Assembly: GCA_037442365.1 (NCBI GenBank)
Contig: JBBIQK010000001.1
Coordinates: forward strand, 47,161 to 111,160
Direction: 5' to 3'
Length of the DNA: 64,000 nt
Source of the DNA: GBS-DC sp037442365
GTDB lineage: Bacteria; Armatimonadota; Fimbriimonadia; Fimbriimonadales; GBS-DC
Below, one piece after another: positions 16,479 through 24,858 of this stretch. The notes under the pieces are model-generated. The model made no database searches and was not told where the DNA came from. It saw only the letters and a list, made by a program, of their open reading frames with translations. How positions within the stretch are numbered: position 1 is the stretch's first letter; each line of letters begins with the position of its first letter. The position numbers were made by a program, and so were the translations under genes.

Positions 16479-17903
16479 ATGAATCGCTGGCTGATTCGAC
16501 TCCTGTTCATCGTAGCGGTTGGCGGCGTGATGGGCAGCGCGATCTGGAACAATATCGCCACGAACCGCCTGATTGAGCAGGCGACGGGCGAAGATCGCGC
16601 GCAGCAGGTCGCCGCGCTCACCGCGCTGGCGCAGCGGGACGACTTTTTTGACCTGCTCCAGTCGCGCAAGCTGCCCGCGCGCATGCGCGTCGCCGACGGC
16701 GTCGAGGCGATGAACAACGCCGACGGCGTGAAGATTGCGCTGGCGATGTTGCGCGACCCCGACCCGCGCGTGCGCGACCGATTTCTGGAGTCGCTCAAGC
16801 GGCTGGGCAGGACGCAGCTTGCCGCCGTCGCTGAGGGTCTCAAAAACGGCGACGCGAAGGTGCGCAACGGCACGGTGCAGGTGATGATTGCGCTGGGCGA
16901 GGCGTCCATCCCGCACGCGCTGAAACTGTTCGAGGATTCGGGCGGGCGTGGCGCGGCGACGGAGGTGCTGGCGCATTTCGGCGCGAAGAGCGTGTCCGGA
17001 CTGCTGGCGCTGCTGCGCACCAAAGACGACGAGGGGCTGCGACTGGATGTCGTCGCCGCGCTGGGGCGAATCGGCGACCGCCGCGCAACCGACGCGATTT
17101 TGCCGTTTTTGAACCTGCCCGCTGAGAAGCGGCGCGTTGCGCTCTCTGCGCTGGGCAGTATCGCCGACCCGCGCACAGAGAGCGTGCTGATTCGAGCGTT
17201 GCGCTCGGCGCAGGACGACCCCGACGCGCGAGCGCAGGTTGCGCTGGGACTGGGCGCGATAGGCGCGCCGAACGCCCTGCGCGCGCTGCAGGACGCGCTC
17301 GGCGAGCTGAACCTGACCGTTGCCGATTCCGCCGCGCTGGGGCTGCAGCGGGCGGGCGCGCAGGCGTTGCCCTACCTCGCGCAGGCGACGCGCTCTGAGA
17401 ACCCCGCCGTGCGCCGTCGGACGACCGTCGCGCTGAGCGGCATCCCCGACGCGCAGAGCGTCGCCCTGCTGGGGCGTTTGCTGAACGACCCCGCGCCCGA
17501 AGTGAGTCGCGCCGCCGCCGACGCGCTGGGACAGGTCAACCGTCCGGAGGCAGTGCCCGTGCTGATACGCGCGCTACGCCATCCCGACGGCGGCGTCGCC
17601 CAGAACGCCGCGCGCAGCCTCGCGCGTATCGGCGCGCCCGCGATTGCGCCCCTGCTGCAGGCGATGCGCAGCGACGACCCCATAGTCGCCTACCTGGCGG
17701 CGTCCGCGCTGAGCCAGATCGACGCCGCCGAGCCTGCGCTGCTGCAAGCCGCGCGCGACCCGATGACGCGCCGCTACGCCCTGCTCGCGCTGATGGAGCG
17801 CAACAGCGCGGCGGCAATCCCCCTGCTGCAGGAAGCCGTGCGCGCGGACGACCCCGCCCTGCGCCAGATTGCCCAGCGCGGCTTGCAACGCCTCGCGCCA
17901 TGA
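16479..17903 (+). CDS. Membrane-anchored HEAT-repeat (PBS lyase-type) protein
   Basis: 474 residues. An N-terminal membrane anchor (about 4-24) is followed by about twelve short HEAT repeats of ~30 residues filling the rest of the protein, with units such as DPDPRVRDRFLESLKRLG, DAQSVALLGRLLNDPAPEV and RPEAVPVLIRALRHPDGGV. Such solenoids are protein-binding scaffolds; no catalytic motif is visible. The start at ATG 16479 places the anchor correctly. The stop overlaps the next gene by 4 bp (ATGA), so both are probably made together. The partner is unknown. Confidence 0.85.
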   Translation: MNRWLIRLLFIVAVGGVMGSAIWNNIATNRLIEQATGEDRAQQVAALTALAQRDDFFDLLQSRKLPARMRVADGVEAMNNADGVKIALAMLRDPDPRVRDRFLESLKRLGRTQLAAVAEGLKNGDAKVRNGTVQVMIALGEASIPHALKLFEDSGGRGAATEVLAHFGAKSVSGLLALLRTKDDEGLRLDVVAALGRIGDRRATDAILPFLNLPAEKRRVALSALGSIADPRTESVLIRALRSAQDDPDARAQVALGLGAIGAPNALRALQDALGELNLTVADSAALGLQRAGAQALPYLAQATRSENPAVRRRTTVALSGIPDAQSVALLGRLLNDPAPEVSRAAADALGQVNRPEAVPVLIRALRHPDGGVAQNAARSLARIGAPAIAPLLQAMRSDDPIVAYLAASALSQIDAAEPALLQAARDPMTRRYALLALMERNSAAAIPLLQEAVRADDPALRQIAQRGLQRLAP

Positions 17904-18211
17904 AAACGCACCGTGACTGGCTGGGGCGCGTCGTCGCCCTGCTGATTGTCCTGCTGGGCGTCGGGCTGATGGTCGCGTGCTTCTCGCTGGCGTACCAGCA
18001 GTTCACCACGCCTCCCCGCACGCTGCTGACCAACCCTCAGACGAACGAGCCCGACCTGCCCAGCATCGCCACGGGAGTCTGGGCAAGCATCCGATCGATA
18101 CTGCTCCTGCTGCTAATGGTGATTGCGGGCGGGATGATTGCCAATCGCGGCGTCGGGCTGTACCTGAATGTGCGCCGCGCCGAGCTGGAAGAGCGCGACC
18201 GCGACGCATAA
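17900..18211 (+). CDS. Small two-helix membrane protein of unknown function
   Basis: 103 residues. Two hydrophobic helices at about 11-31 and 67-87 are separated by a ~35-residue outside loop, and a charged cytoplasmic tail (ELEERDRDA) follows. No family recognised. The ATG overlaps the HEAT-repeat stop by 4 bp. It probably works with that protein at the inner membrane. Confidence 0.78.
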   Translation: MKTHRDWLGRVVALLIVLLGVGLMVACFSLAYQQFTTPPRTLLTNPQTNEPDLPSIATGVWASIRSILLLLLMVIAGGMIANRGVGLYLNVRRAELEERDRDA

Positions 18212-18245
18212 CCGCTTCAGAACGGAGACACCTGATTGTTCTCGT

Positions 18246-20348
18246 TCAGAAGTCTTCGTTTATCGCATCGGGCGATTTCAGAAACTCTGGCGGCAACTCA
18301 CTCCAGCGCAGGGGCTTCAGCCCCATCAGCGGGCGGTAGCCATACAGCTCAGACCATCCTGTTTCTGCTTTCAACGCCCCAAAACGTACAGAGAGGCTGA
18401 TCTCCTGACGCTCGACGGGCAGCAGCAGCGAGTTCTGAAGATAGTCCCACTGACGGCGCGCGTATACATCTTCGTCTGCATCTGCTTGCGCCCTGCTCAG
18501 CATATCGGTCTCATCAAACTCTCCCCAAACGCCTATCCCCGACCGATGGGACAGCACGCCTTTTGTGCGTTCTACTCTCCCCACCAGCGCCCCATCGCGC
18601 GGCAGACCGTCGGGGAAATACGCGTGCGGCAGGTCTACCAGCTCACGCGCCCGGCGGTAGAGCGTTTTATTGGGATCCTCTTCATCAGGCGCAAGGAAAA
18701 CGCTGCCGGAGTTGTATATATGCCGCTCCAGTGCCCGAAATTCGCCGGGTGATAGATGCATTAGCGGAAGCGCCGCACGCCCCGCGGGGCTGTCAAGCGC
18801 ACTATGCAAGAGGCGACTCACAACCGGAGACAGAGTAGGATAGTCCATATCCTCCGTAAGAAAGGAAAGTTCGCGTAGGCGAAAGCGATAAAAGTTTGCC
18901 AGAATCGACCAGTCCGCCGTATCCAGCGAATCGGTCGGTTCAAAGTAGCCGCGTTGGATGACCCGATGCAGCCAGCGGCTGAGGGCGCGACGGTCGGCGC
19001 GCAGCCCCCACTGCAAACTGCTCATTTCGGGTTTCACCAGGATGACTTCGTCGATGGAATGTAATTCATATCCAAACCAATAGTAGAAGAAATCTACGAG
19101 AAATTTTTCATTTTTAAAAATATTAATATCCCATACTAATAGCCTATCGTTCAGCAGCGCTATGATAGGGCGTTCTTTGTAGCGGGCGTAGCTCCGCAAC
19201 ACATCAGAGGGTACAAACCGCAGCGGCTCGTGTTTGGCGGGGTCCAGAATCTCTGGCAGCGGAACCACCTGCGCCTGCGGTTGGAACAGGCGCAGCGCAT
19301 CGAACCACTGCTGGGTCTCCGCACGCCACTCTACTGGCTTGGCAAGCGTGCTGTCTTCGCGGAGCATGTGCTCTTTTTTCTTGTCCTCATCTTCCCAGTC
19401 ACTCCAATAACTCGCAGACGCTATCACAGAGTTCTCCTCATCTGCCAGATACAGTTCGAATTCAATCTCGTTATATGCCTGAGACCGCTTCACTGCCAGG
19501 AAAATCCTTGCGGGCATTGCTTCGATGCGTTCGCGTCTGGGGGGTTCTATATCTTCGCGAAGCGCCCAGAAATACGCTCGATAATCTTCGTATTGGCTCT
19601 GATTGAGCCGATCACGCAGCTCGTCGCACGCCGCCTCGTAAATCGCGCGCTCCTGACGCCACTGCTCCAGCAGTGGGCGCACATCCATCGGCAACGGCAG
19701 CAGGTATCGTCCCGAAACATTGCTGAACACCCGACGCTCGTCAAACGCAAGGCTACCCATTCGGCGCAAGTCCATCTGCTGCAGCATGCGACATAACAGT
19801 CGCCTATCAGGCAGTAGCACGCACCGGAACTTGTTGTTCGAATCGTTAAGCAATATTTCTTGCTCTTCTTCGGGAACTTCTCCAGCCGCGAGTTTATCCA
19901 GCTGGCTGATGATTTCCTGGATGGCTTTGCGCGTCTCCTCGTGGGTCAGCGGCTGCAACAACTGGCGAAACCGCTCGGTTTGCATCTCTTTGCGGAGCCA
20001 CTCGATGATCTTTTCGTAGTCTTCCTGCCTGCAGCGCGCGGCGACGGCGGGCGTGCGCGCCAGCCGATACTGGCGCTCCGACTCGGCAATCCACTCCGCG
20101 TCCGCCACAAACGCCAGATGGCGCATCAACTTCTGCAGCGGCATCTCCTGCACGGCGACCAGCACAATCTCCTGCTTCAGTTCGGGCGCGGGGTAGAGTT
20201 TCAGGTTCGTTTGTCTGGACAGGTCGCGCAGGAGCGATTCAAGCGTCTGAGCGGGCTGGTCATACGAAATGCGTTGCGCCAGCGGGTCATCAGCGCACCA
20301 GCCCATCACGACACACAGCAGCCCAAAGCACGCAATGGTTCGTTTCAT
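18246..20348 (-). CDS. Large secreted protein of unknown function with STN-like N-terminus
   Basis: 700 residues with a Sec signal peptide (about 1-19; WCA before the mature DD). The mature N-terminus (about 30-90, LESLLRDLSRQTNLKLYP) resembles STN/secretin N0 modules, as in the 4810 protein. The rest is rich in Arg, Glu, Leu and Trp, and I recognise no domain. A GGAGGG ribosome site precedes the ATG by 9 nt. It is convergent with the small membrane protein gene. A short AT-rich patch near 19070-19140 stands out against the surrounding GC-rich coding sequence. Confidence 0.75.
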   Translation of the reverse strand: MKRTIACFGLLCVVMGWCADDPLAQRISYDQPAQTLESLLRDLSRQTNLKLYPAPELKQEIVLVAVQEMPLQKLMRHLAFVADAEWIAESERQYRLARTPAVAARCRQEDYEKIIEWLRKEMQTERFRQLLQPLTHEETRKAIQEIISQLDKLAAGEVPEEEQEILLNDSNNKFRCVLLPDRRLLCRMLQQMDLRRMGSLAFDERRVFSNVSGRYLLPLPMDVRPLLEQWRQERAIYEAACDELRDRLNQSQYEDYRAYFWALREDIEPPRRERIEAMPARIFLAVKRSQAYNEIEFELYLADEENSVIASASYWSDWEDEDKKKEHMLREDSTLAKPVEWRAETQQWFDALRLFQPQAQVVPLPEILDPAKHEPLRFVPSDVLRSYARYKERPIIALLNDRLLVWDINIFKNEKFLVDFFYYWFGYELHSIDEVILVKPEMSSLQWGLRADRRALSRWLHRVIQRGYFEPTDSLDTADWSILANFYRFRLRELSFLTEDMDYPTLSPVVSRLLHSALDSPAGRAALPLMHLSPGEFRALERHIYNSGSVFLAPDEEDPNKTLYRRARELVDLPHAYFPDGLPRDGALVGRVERTKGVLSHRSGIGVWGEFDETDMLSRAQADADEDVYARRQWDYLQNSLLLPVERQEISLSVRFGALKAETGWSELYGYRPLMGLKPLRWSELPPEFLKSPDAINEDF

Positions 20349-20367
20349 CTTTTAGTCCCTCCGTTGT

Positions 20368-20373
20368 AGTGTA
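20368..20373 (-). promoter_or_regulatory. -10-like box for the 700-aa secreted protein gene
   Basis: GGTACACT on the minus strand, 19 nt before the start codon, followed by the GGAGGG ribosome site. Confidence 0.4.
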
Positions 20374-20462
20374 CCTTCAATTACGACGCTTTTCAGGAGA
20401 TTCCTACTGAATGTCACTGCGGAAAGTTTTCGGCAGCTCCGCTGTTCGCGCACGCGCATAAG

Positions 20463-20518
20463 TTGGAGTGCTGAAGCGGGAGCTTCAGCGTCGCGGGAGA
20501 TCCGCTTCCGCACTCCAT
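20463..20518. repeat. Palindromic structured element (REP/MITE-like)
   Basis: Outer arms GGAGTGC (20465-20471) and GCACTCC (20510-20516) enclose two hairpins. One is GCTGAAGC-GGGA-GCTTCAGC (20470-20489, perfect 8-bp stem); the other is GCGG-GAGAT-CCGC near 20494-20505. The folded form is a clover-like three-way junction. It lies in the 240-bp gap upstream of the tRNA promoter, which otherwise holds only promoters. Only one copy is in the window. Confidence 0.6.
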
Positions 20519-20548
20519 ACCACGCCCCCGATACAGTCGCCCTCCCCC

Positions 20549-20577
20549 TTGAATTTCGCGTCCCGATGGGGTATAAT
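20549..20577 (+). promoter_or_regulatory. Promoter of the tRNA-Arg/Arg/Ser-tatD unit
   Basis: TTGAAT (20549-20554), 17-bp spacer, TATAAT (20572-20577), 11 nt before the first tRNA. It is a near-consensus housekeeping promoter. Confidence 0.85.
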
Positions 20578-20588
20578 CATCGACGCTC

Positions 20589-20664
20589 GCGTCCGTAGCT
20601 CAGAGGATAGAGCGCAAGGTTGCGGACCTTGAGGTCGGGGGTTCGAGTCCCTCCGGACGCGCCA
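20589..20664 (+). tRNA. tRNA-Arg (anticodon GCG)
   Basis: 76 nt including encoded CCA. Acceptor GCGTCCG/CGGACGC, D-arm GCTC/GAGC, anticodon stem CAAGG/CCTTG with loop TTGCGGA, T-arm GGGGG/CCCTC (one G-T pair). Anticodon at 34-36 is GCG, reading CGC (and CGU by wobble). Most bacteria use ACG (inosine) for this box, so G34 is unusual. Confidence 0.93.
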
Positions 20665-20673
20665 TTCTCTTTT

Positions 20674-20749
20674 GCCCTCGTAGCTCAGTGGATAGAGCGC
20701 CTCCGTCCTAAGGAGGGCGTCGGGGGTTCGAATCCCTCCGAGGGCGCCA
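20674..20749 (+). tRNA. tRNA-Arg (anticodon CCT)
   Basis: 76 nt with encoded CCA. Acceptor GCCCTCG/CGAGGGC, anticodon stem CCTCC/GGAGG, loop GTCCTAA, reading AGG. Nine nt separate it from the preceding tRNA. Confidence 0.95.
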
Positions 20750-20756
20750 TACGCTC

Positions 20757-20851
<95 letters not shown>

Positions 20852-20859
20852 AAGACGCC

Positions 20860-21624
20860 ATGCGCTGGATCGACACGCACTGCCACCTGAACCACCCCGA
20901 TTTGTACGCCGACTGGAAGGGCGCTCTCTTTCGGGCGCAACAGTCGGGCGTCGAGCGACTGATTCTGATTGGCTACGACTTAGCCAGCAGCCGCCGCGCC
21001 ATCGAACTGGCGGAGCAATCGGACGCGCTCTACGCCGCCGTTGGGATTCATCCCCACGACGCAAAGCACTGCGACGCGCACGCGCTGGACGCCCTGCACG
21101 CGCTGGCGCAGCATCCGCGCGTGATTGCCATCGGCGAGATTGGGCTGGACTTCTACCGCGACCTGTCGCCCCGCGAAGCACAGTACGCGGCGTTCCACGC
21201 GCAGATGCAACTCGCGCAGGCACTGGGATTGCCCGTCGTGCTGCACTGCCGCGACGCCTACGACGAGCTGCTCGAAGCGCTGGCAGCCTATCCCCGTGTG
21301 CGCGGGGTACTCCACTGCTTCTCAGGGACGGAGTCGCACGCCCGACGCGGGCTGGCGCTGGGCTACTTTCTGGGCATTGGCGGTGTGATTACCTTCAAGA
21401 GCGCGGAGTCGCTGCGGGCGATTGTGCGCCAGACGCCCCGCGAGCGGCTGCTGCTGGAGACCGACGCGCCCTACCTCGCGCCGCACCCGTATCGAGGCAA
21501 ACGCAACGAGCCTGCCTACCTGCCCCTGATTGCCCAGCAGGTCGCCGCGCTCTGGGAGGTCTCGCTGGACGCGCTCTCGGAGCAGACTGAAGCAAATGTG
21601 AAACGCCTGTTCGAGCGTTTGTAG
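20860..21624 (+). CDS. tatD: TatD-family metal-dependent hydrolase/DNase
   Basis: 254 residues, the usual TatD length. TIM-barrel hydrolase with metal ligands in order: THCHLNH (6-12), GEIGLDF (about 93-99), VLHCRDA (about 126-132), LHCFSG and the final ETDAPYL. Family members are 3'-5' exonucleases or quality-control deoxyribonucleases. The ATG lies 10 nt after the mature 3' end of tRNA-Ser with no ribosome site, so the mRNA 5' end is probably created by tRNA processing from a shared transcript. The stop is 4 nt from the convergent permease gene. Confidence 0.93.
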   Translation: MRWIDTHCHLNHPDLYADWKGALFRAQQSGVERLILIGYDLASSRRAIELAEQSDALYAAVGIHPHDAKHCDAHALDALHALAQHPRVIAIGEIGLDFYRDLSPREAQYAAFHAQMQLAQALGLPVVLHCRDAYDELLEALAAYPRVRGVLHCFSGTESHARRGLALGYFLGIGGVITFKSAESLRAIVRQTPRERLLLETDAPYLAPHPYRGKRNEPAYLPLIAQQVAALWEVSLDALSEQTEANVKRLFERL

Positions 21625-21628
21625 TCGC

Positions 21629-22426
21629 CTACGAACTCGCGCTGGTGTAGCTACGCAGGGCGAACTTCCAGAAGATGCGCCCCATCACGAAAAAGCCCAG
21701 CGCCCACGCGACCGCAAACCACAGAAACCCCGCCGACGCCTTGCCCAGCAACGCCTGAGTCGGAATCGTCGCCAGAAACGCCACAGGCAATACATAGGTA
21801 AACACTCGCCGCAGCACCCGATCGAACACATCCGTCGGGAAACGCCCGATCTGCGCAAACACATCCGACAGCACCCACAGATTCTCCACGCGCACCAGCC
21901 AGATGCTCAGCGTCATCATCATAAAGTGAAAGGAATAGAAAATCAGCACGCCTGTCAACACCATCCCCAGATAGAGCGCGAGGTTCATCAGCGACGGCGC
22001 ATAGTCCAGCTGAAAGAGCGCGTACACTCCCAGCAGCACCGCCACCGCCAGCGAGCCGAGCTGATCCAGATTAATCCGCCGCAACGAGAGCCAGAACTGC
22101 GAATCGACGGGCTTGAACAGCACGAAATCGAGCGTGCCCTGACGCACGAGCGTGGGCAGCTCGGATAGCCCGAAATAAAACAGTGTGGAGATGAGCGCGT
22201 CGATGAAGTAGAGCGTCGCCGCAAGCATCAGCGCCTCCGACTCGCTCCAGCCTGCGATGGAGTCGGTGTGTCGGAAGATAATCTTGAGCGTGGCGAGGAA
22301 AAAGCCGAGCCAGAGCGCGTTGTAGAGCATTTTCGCCCAGAAGTTCGCGCGGAACTCCATCTCGCGCACGAAGCTGGCGCGGAGAAACGCTTTGTAGAGC
22401 CGCCAGTAGAAGCCGAGCCGCCTCAC
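21629..22426 (-). CDS. ABC-2 type transporter permease (DUF990/ABC2_membrane_6 type), second subunit
   Basis: 265 residues with six predicted membrane helices and a cytoplasmic N-terminus. ELPTLVRQGTLDFVLFKPVD (about 89-108) is characteristic of DUF990 ABC-2 permeases, which come as pairs of related subunits with one ATPase. The start is a GTG overlapping the upstream subunit's stop (GTGA). No ATP-binding gene is adjacent, so the substrate and energy source cannot be read from here. Most such systems export lipids, drugs or polysaccharides. Confidence 0.85.
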   Translation of the reverse strand: MRRLGFYWRLYKAFLRASFVREMEFRANFWAKMLYNALWLGFFLATLKIIFRHTDSIAGWSESEALMLAATLYFIDALISTLFYFGLSELPTLVRQGTLDFVLFKPVDSQFWLSLRRINLDQLGSLAVAVLLGVYALFQLDYAPSLMNLALYLGMVLTGVLIFYSFHFMMMTLSIWLVRVENLWVLSDVFAQIGRFPTDVFDRVLRRVFTYVLPVAFLATIPTQALLGKASAGFLWFAVAWALGFFVMGRIFWKFALRSYTSASS

Positions 22427-23223
22427 ATCCCCACCCCCGTATACTGGCGCAGCCCCTTACGCCACAGGAGTTGCGCCGCGCCCGCGCCAATCAGCGCCCA
22501 CATCCCCTGCAGCCCAATCTCCAGCCACATCGCCTCGCCCTGCAGCTTGCCAATTGCAATCTCCACGGGCACGGCAGTGGTGTAGCGGAAGGGGAACACC
22601 ACCGCGAGCGCCTGCAGCCAGCCAGGCATCAGCGCAATCGGCGCGACCCAGCCGCTCAACAGCAACATCGGCGCGTAATACAGCGAGAACACGCTCTGCG
22701 TCTCCTGCAACCAGAACGCCAGACACGCCAGCGCATACGCCACCCAGAACGACACCAGGTGCCCCAGCAACACGCTCAGCCAGAATTCCCACCCCAGCGT
22801 CAGCGGGCTGAGCGTGGTGAAGCGACTGTAGTACCACAGCGCGAGCAGCGCAACGGGCACAAACAGCACCATCCGCATCGCCCGCCACGAGATGTTCCGC
22901 GCAAACAGCATCCATACCACAGGCACGGGGCGCAACAACCACTGCGACAATACGCCCTCCTTGATCTCCATCGATAAATCCCACATCAGGTGGCTCACGA
23001 TGAAGTTCGTAGTGAAGGCAATCATCACATAGTAGGTCACCATCTCGCCGGGGTTGTAGCCCCCAATCGCCTCGCGCCCGCCATACGCCGACAGCCATAC
23101 CAGCGGCATCACCAAGCAATGCACCACATCGGTCAGCATCCAGATGAACGCGCTGGCGCGATAGGCAAGGCTATCCGCGATGTAGATTTTCAGAAGCGCA
23201 ATCACTTTGGAGATCAGTTGCAT
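22423..23223 (-). CDS. ABC-2 type transporter permease (DUF990/ABC2_membrane_6 type), first subunit
   Basis: 266 residues, six predicted membrane helices, paralogous in layout to the next gene. It contains the matching segment LSMEIKEGVLSQWLLRPVPV. The ATG at 23223 begins MQLISKVIALLKIYIADS, a normal N-terminus for the family; an in-frame extension would run over the divergent icd gene. A GGTATACT box lies at 23279-23284. The pair forms a heterodimeric channel but lacks the usual neighbouring ATPase. Confidence 0.85.
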   Translation of the reverse strand: MQLISKVIALLKIYIADSLAYRASAFIWMLTDVVHCLVMPLVWLSAYGGREAIGGYNPGEMVTYYVMIAFTTNFIVSHLMWDLSMEIKEGVLSQWLLRPVPVVWMLFARNISWRAMRMVLFVPVALLALWYYSRFTTLSPLTLGWEFWLSVLLGHLVSFWVAYALACLAFWLQETQSVFSLYYAPMLLLSGWVAPIALMPGWLQALAVVFPFRYTTAVPVEIAIGKLQGEAMWLEIGLQGMWALIGAGAAQLLWRKGLRQYTGVGM

Positions 23224-23278
23224 AGTCGTTCGTGTGTCCGGGTTTGTTGGACGCAAGCCAAGCTGGCGTCGCCTTCGA

Positions 23279-23284
23279 AGTATA
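23279..23284 (-). promoter_or_regulatory. -10 box of the permease pair
   Basis: GGTATACT on the minus strand, 55 nt before the permease start and divergent with the icd -10 box. Confidence 0.45.
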
Positions 23285-23307
23285 CCTCGCTCGCCCCACC
23301 CAGCGGG

Positions 23308-23313
23308 TATACT
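23308..23313 (+). promoter_or_regulatory. -10 box of icd
   Basis: GGGTATACT, 22 nt before the icd ATG, with a GGAGGAG site between. No clear -35. Confidence 0.55.
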
Positions 23314-23335
23314 CTCGCCGACTGGAGGAGAGACG

Positions 23336-24799
23336 ATGGCGTACACAACCGAGTCTGGTAAAAAACTCATCACGGTCATCCCGGGCGACGGGATTGGACC
23401 CGAATGCGTGGAATCCGCTTTGAAGCTGCTGCAGGCGGTGAACGCGCCCATCGAGTGGGAAGTGCGCGAGGCAGGCGCAAGCGTATTTAAGAAAGGTATC
23501 GAATCGGGCGTGCCCCAGGAGACCATCGAGTCGATTCGCAAGACGCGCGTGGCGCTGAAAGGTCCGTTGGAGACGCCTGTCGGCTACGGCGAGAAGAGCG
23601 CGAATGTGACCCTGCGCAAGCTGTTCGAGACCTACGCAAATGTGCGTCCTGTGCGCGAGTTCCCGAATGTGCCCACGCCCTACAGCGGGCGCGGGATTGA
23701 CCTTGTGGTGGTGCGCGAGAATGTGGAGGATTTGTACGCAGGGATAGAGTATATGCAGACGCCCGGCGTGGCGCAGACGCTGAAGCTCATCTCGCGCAAG
23801 GGCTGCGAGAAGATTGTGCGCTTTGCCTTCGAGCTGGCGCGCGCCGAAGGACGCAAAAAAGTTCACTGCGCCACCAAAGCGAACATCATGAAGTTCGCCG
23901 AAGGCACGCTGAAACGCACCTTCGAGGCAATTGCGCCCGAATACCCCGATATCGAAGCCAACCACATTATCATCGACAACTGCGCCCACCAGCTGGTGAA
24001 GCGCCCGGAACAGTTCGAGGTCATCGTCACCACGAACATGAACGGCGACATCATCAGCGACCTGACCTCCGCGCTGGTGGGTGGACTAGGCTTCGCGCCC
24101 TCCGCCAACATCGGCAACGAGGTCGCCATCTTCGAAGCCGTGCATGGCTCCGCGCCCAAGTACGCGGGCAAGAATGTGATTAACCCGACGGCGGTGATTC
24201 TGTCGATGGTGATGATGCTGCGCTATCTGGGCGAGTTCGAGGCGGCGGCGACCATCGAGAACGCCCTGCTCTATACGCTGGAAGAGGGCAAGGTGCGCAC
24301 GGGCGATGTGGTCGGCTACGATCAGGGCGCGAAGACCACGGAATACACTGACGCGATTATCGCCAATCTCGGCAAGAAGCCGTCCACGGCGCATGTACGC
24401 GACTACCGCCCCATCCAGCTGCCGCAGGTTCCCGCCGATCCCGTGTTCGTGCGCCCACAGACGCGGCGCGTGGTCGGCGTAGACATCTTCGTGGAGTCGG
24501 AGCTGTTCCCCGAACCGCTGGGACAAGCGCTGGAGCAGCTGGTCGCCGAGTCGCCGTTCCACCTGAAGATGATTTCCAATCGCGGCACGAAGGTCTACCC
24601 ACCCACGGGCGCGATTACTGATGTGGTGGACCATTACCGGTGTCGTTTTCTGTTGCACGATGCGCAGGGCGATGCGATCGACGCGCAGATTTTGGAGCTG
24701 ATTCAGCGCGTGGGCAGCCGCTTCCGCTGGGCGCACATCGAGAAGCTGCAGGAGTTCGACGGCGCGGTGGGCTACACCAAAGCGCAGGGCGAGGACTGA
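23336..24799 (+). CDS. icd: NADP-dependent isocitrate dehydrogenase with C-terminal extension
   Basis: 487 residues: TCA-cycle enzyme converting isocitrate to 2-oxoglutarate and CO2. The core has VIPGDGIGPE near the N-terminus, VVRENVEDLYAGIEY, KANIMKFAEG and the metal site TTNMNGDIISDL. The cofactor segment HGSAPKYAGKNVINPTA has Lys-Tyr where NAD enzymes have Asp-Ile, indicating NADP. About 140 residues beyond the core form the extra C-terminal domain known from Thermus-type enzymes. The ATG follows GGAGGAG; a longer open frame upstream is ignored because it overlaps both promoters. A strong terminator follows. Confidence 0.92.
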   Translation: MAYTTESGKKLITVIPGDGIGPECVESALKLLQAVNAPIEWEVREAGASVFKKGIESGVPQETIESIRKTRVALKGPLETPVGYGEKSANVTLRKLFETYANVRPVREFPNVPTPYSGRGIDLVVVRENVEDLYAGIEYMQTPGVAQTLKLISRKGCEKIVRFAFELARAEGRKKVHCATKANIMKFAEGTLKRTFEAIAPEYPDIEANHIIIDNCAHQLVKRPEQFEVIVTTNMNGDIISDLTSALVGGLGFAPSANIGNEVAIFEAVHGSAPKYAGKNVINPTAVILSMVMMLRYLGEFEAAATIENALLYTLEEGKVRTGDVVGYDQGAKTTEYTDAIIANLGKKPSTAHVRDYRPIQLPQVPADPVFVRPQTRRVVGVDIFVESELFPEPLGQALEQLVAESPFHLKMISNRGTKVYPPTGAITDVVDHYRCRFLLHDAQGDAIDAQILELIQRVGSRFRWAHIEKLQEFDGAVGYTKAQGED

Positions 24800-24820
24800 A
24801 CGCGCTCGCGAGAGAGCAGT

Positions 24821-24858
24821 GTCAGGGGGAACCGCCGTAGCGGTTCCCCCTGACTTTT
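24821..24858 (+). terminator. Rho-independent terminator of icd
   Basis: Perfect 15-bp stem (24821-24835 with 24840-24854), loop CGTA, then TTTT. The stem also lies just beyond the stop of the convergent giant gene ending at 24857, so it may work in both directions, although the minus strand lacks a T-run after the stem. Confidence 0.9.

Noticed and set aside
19070..19140. AT-rich patch in the 700-aa gene as a possible insertion
   Set aside because: The frame is intact and codons remain sensible, so local composition alone is not enough.
23224..23541. N-terminal extension of the first ABC-2 permease
   Set aside because: It would overlap icd and its promoter; the ATG at 23223 gives a normal family N-terminus.
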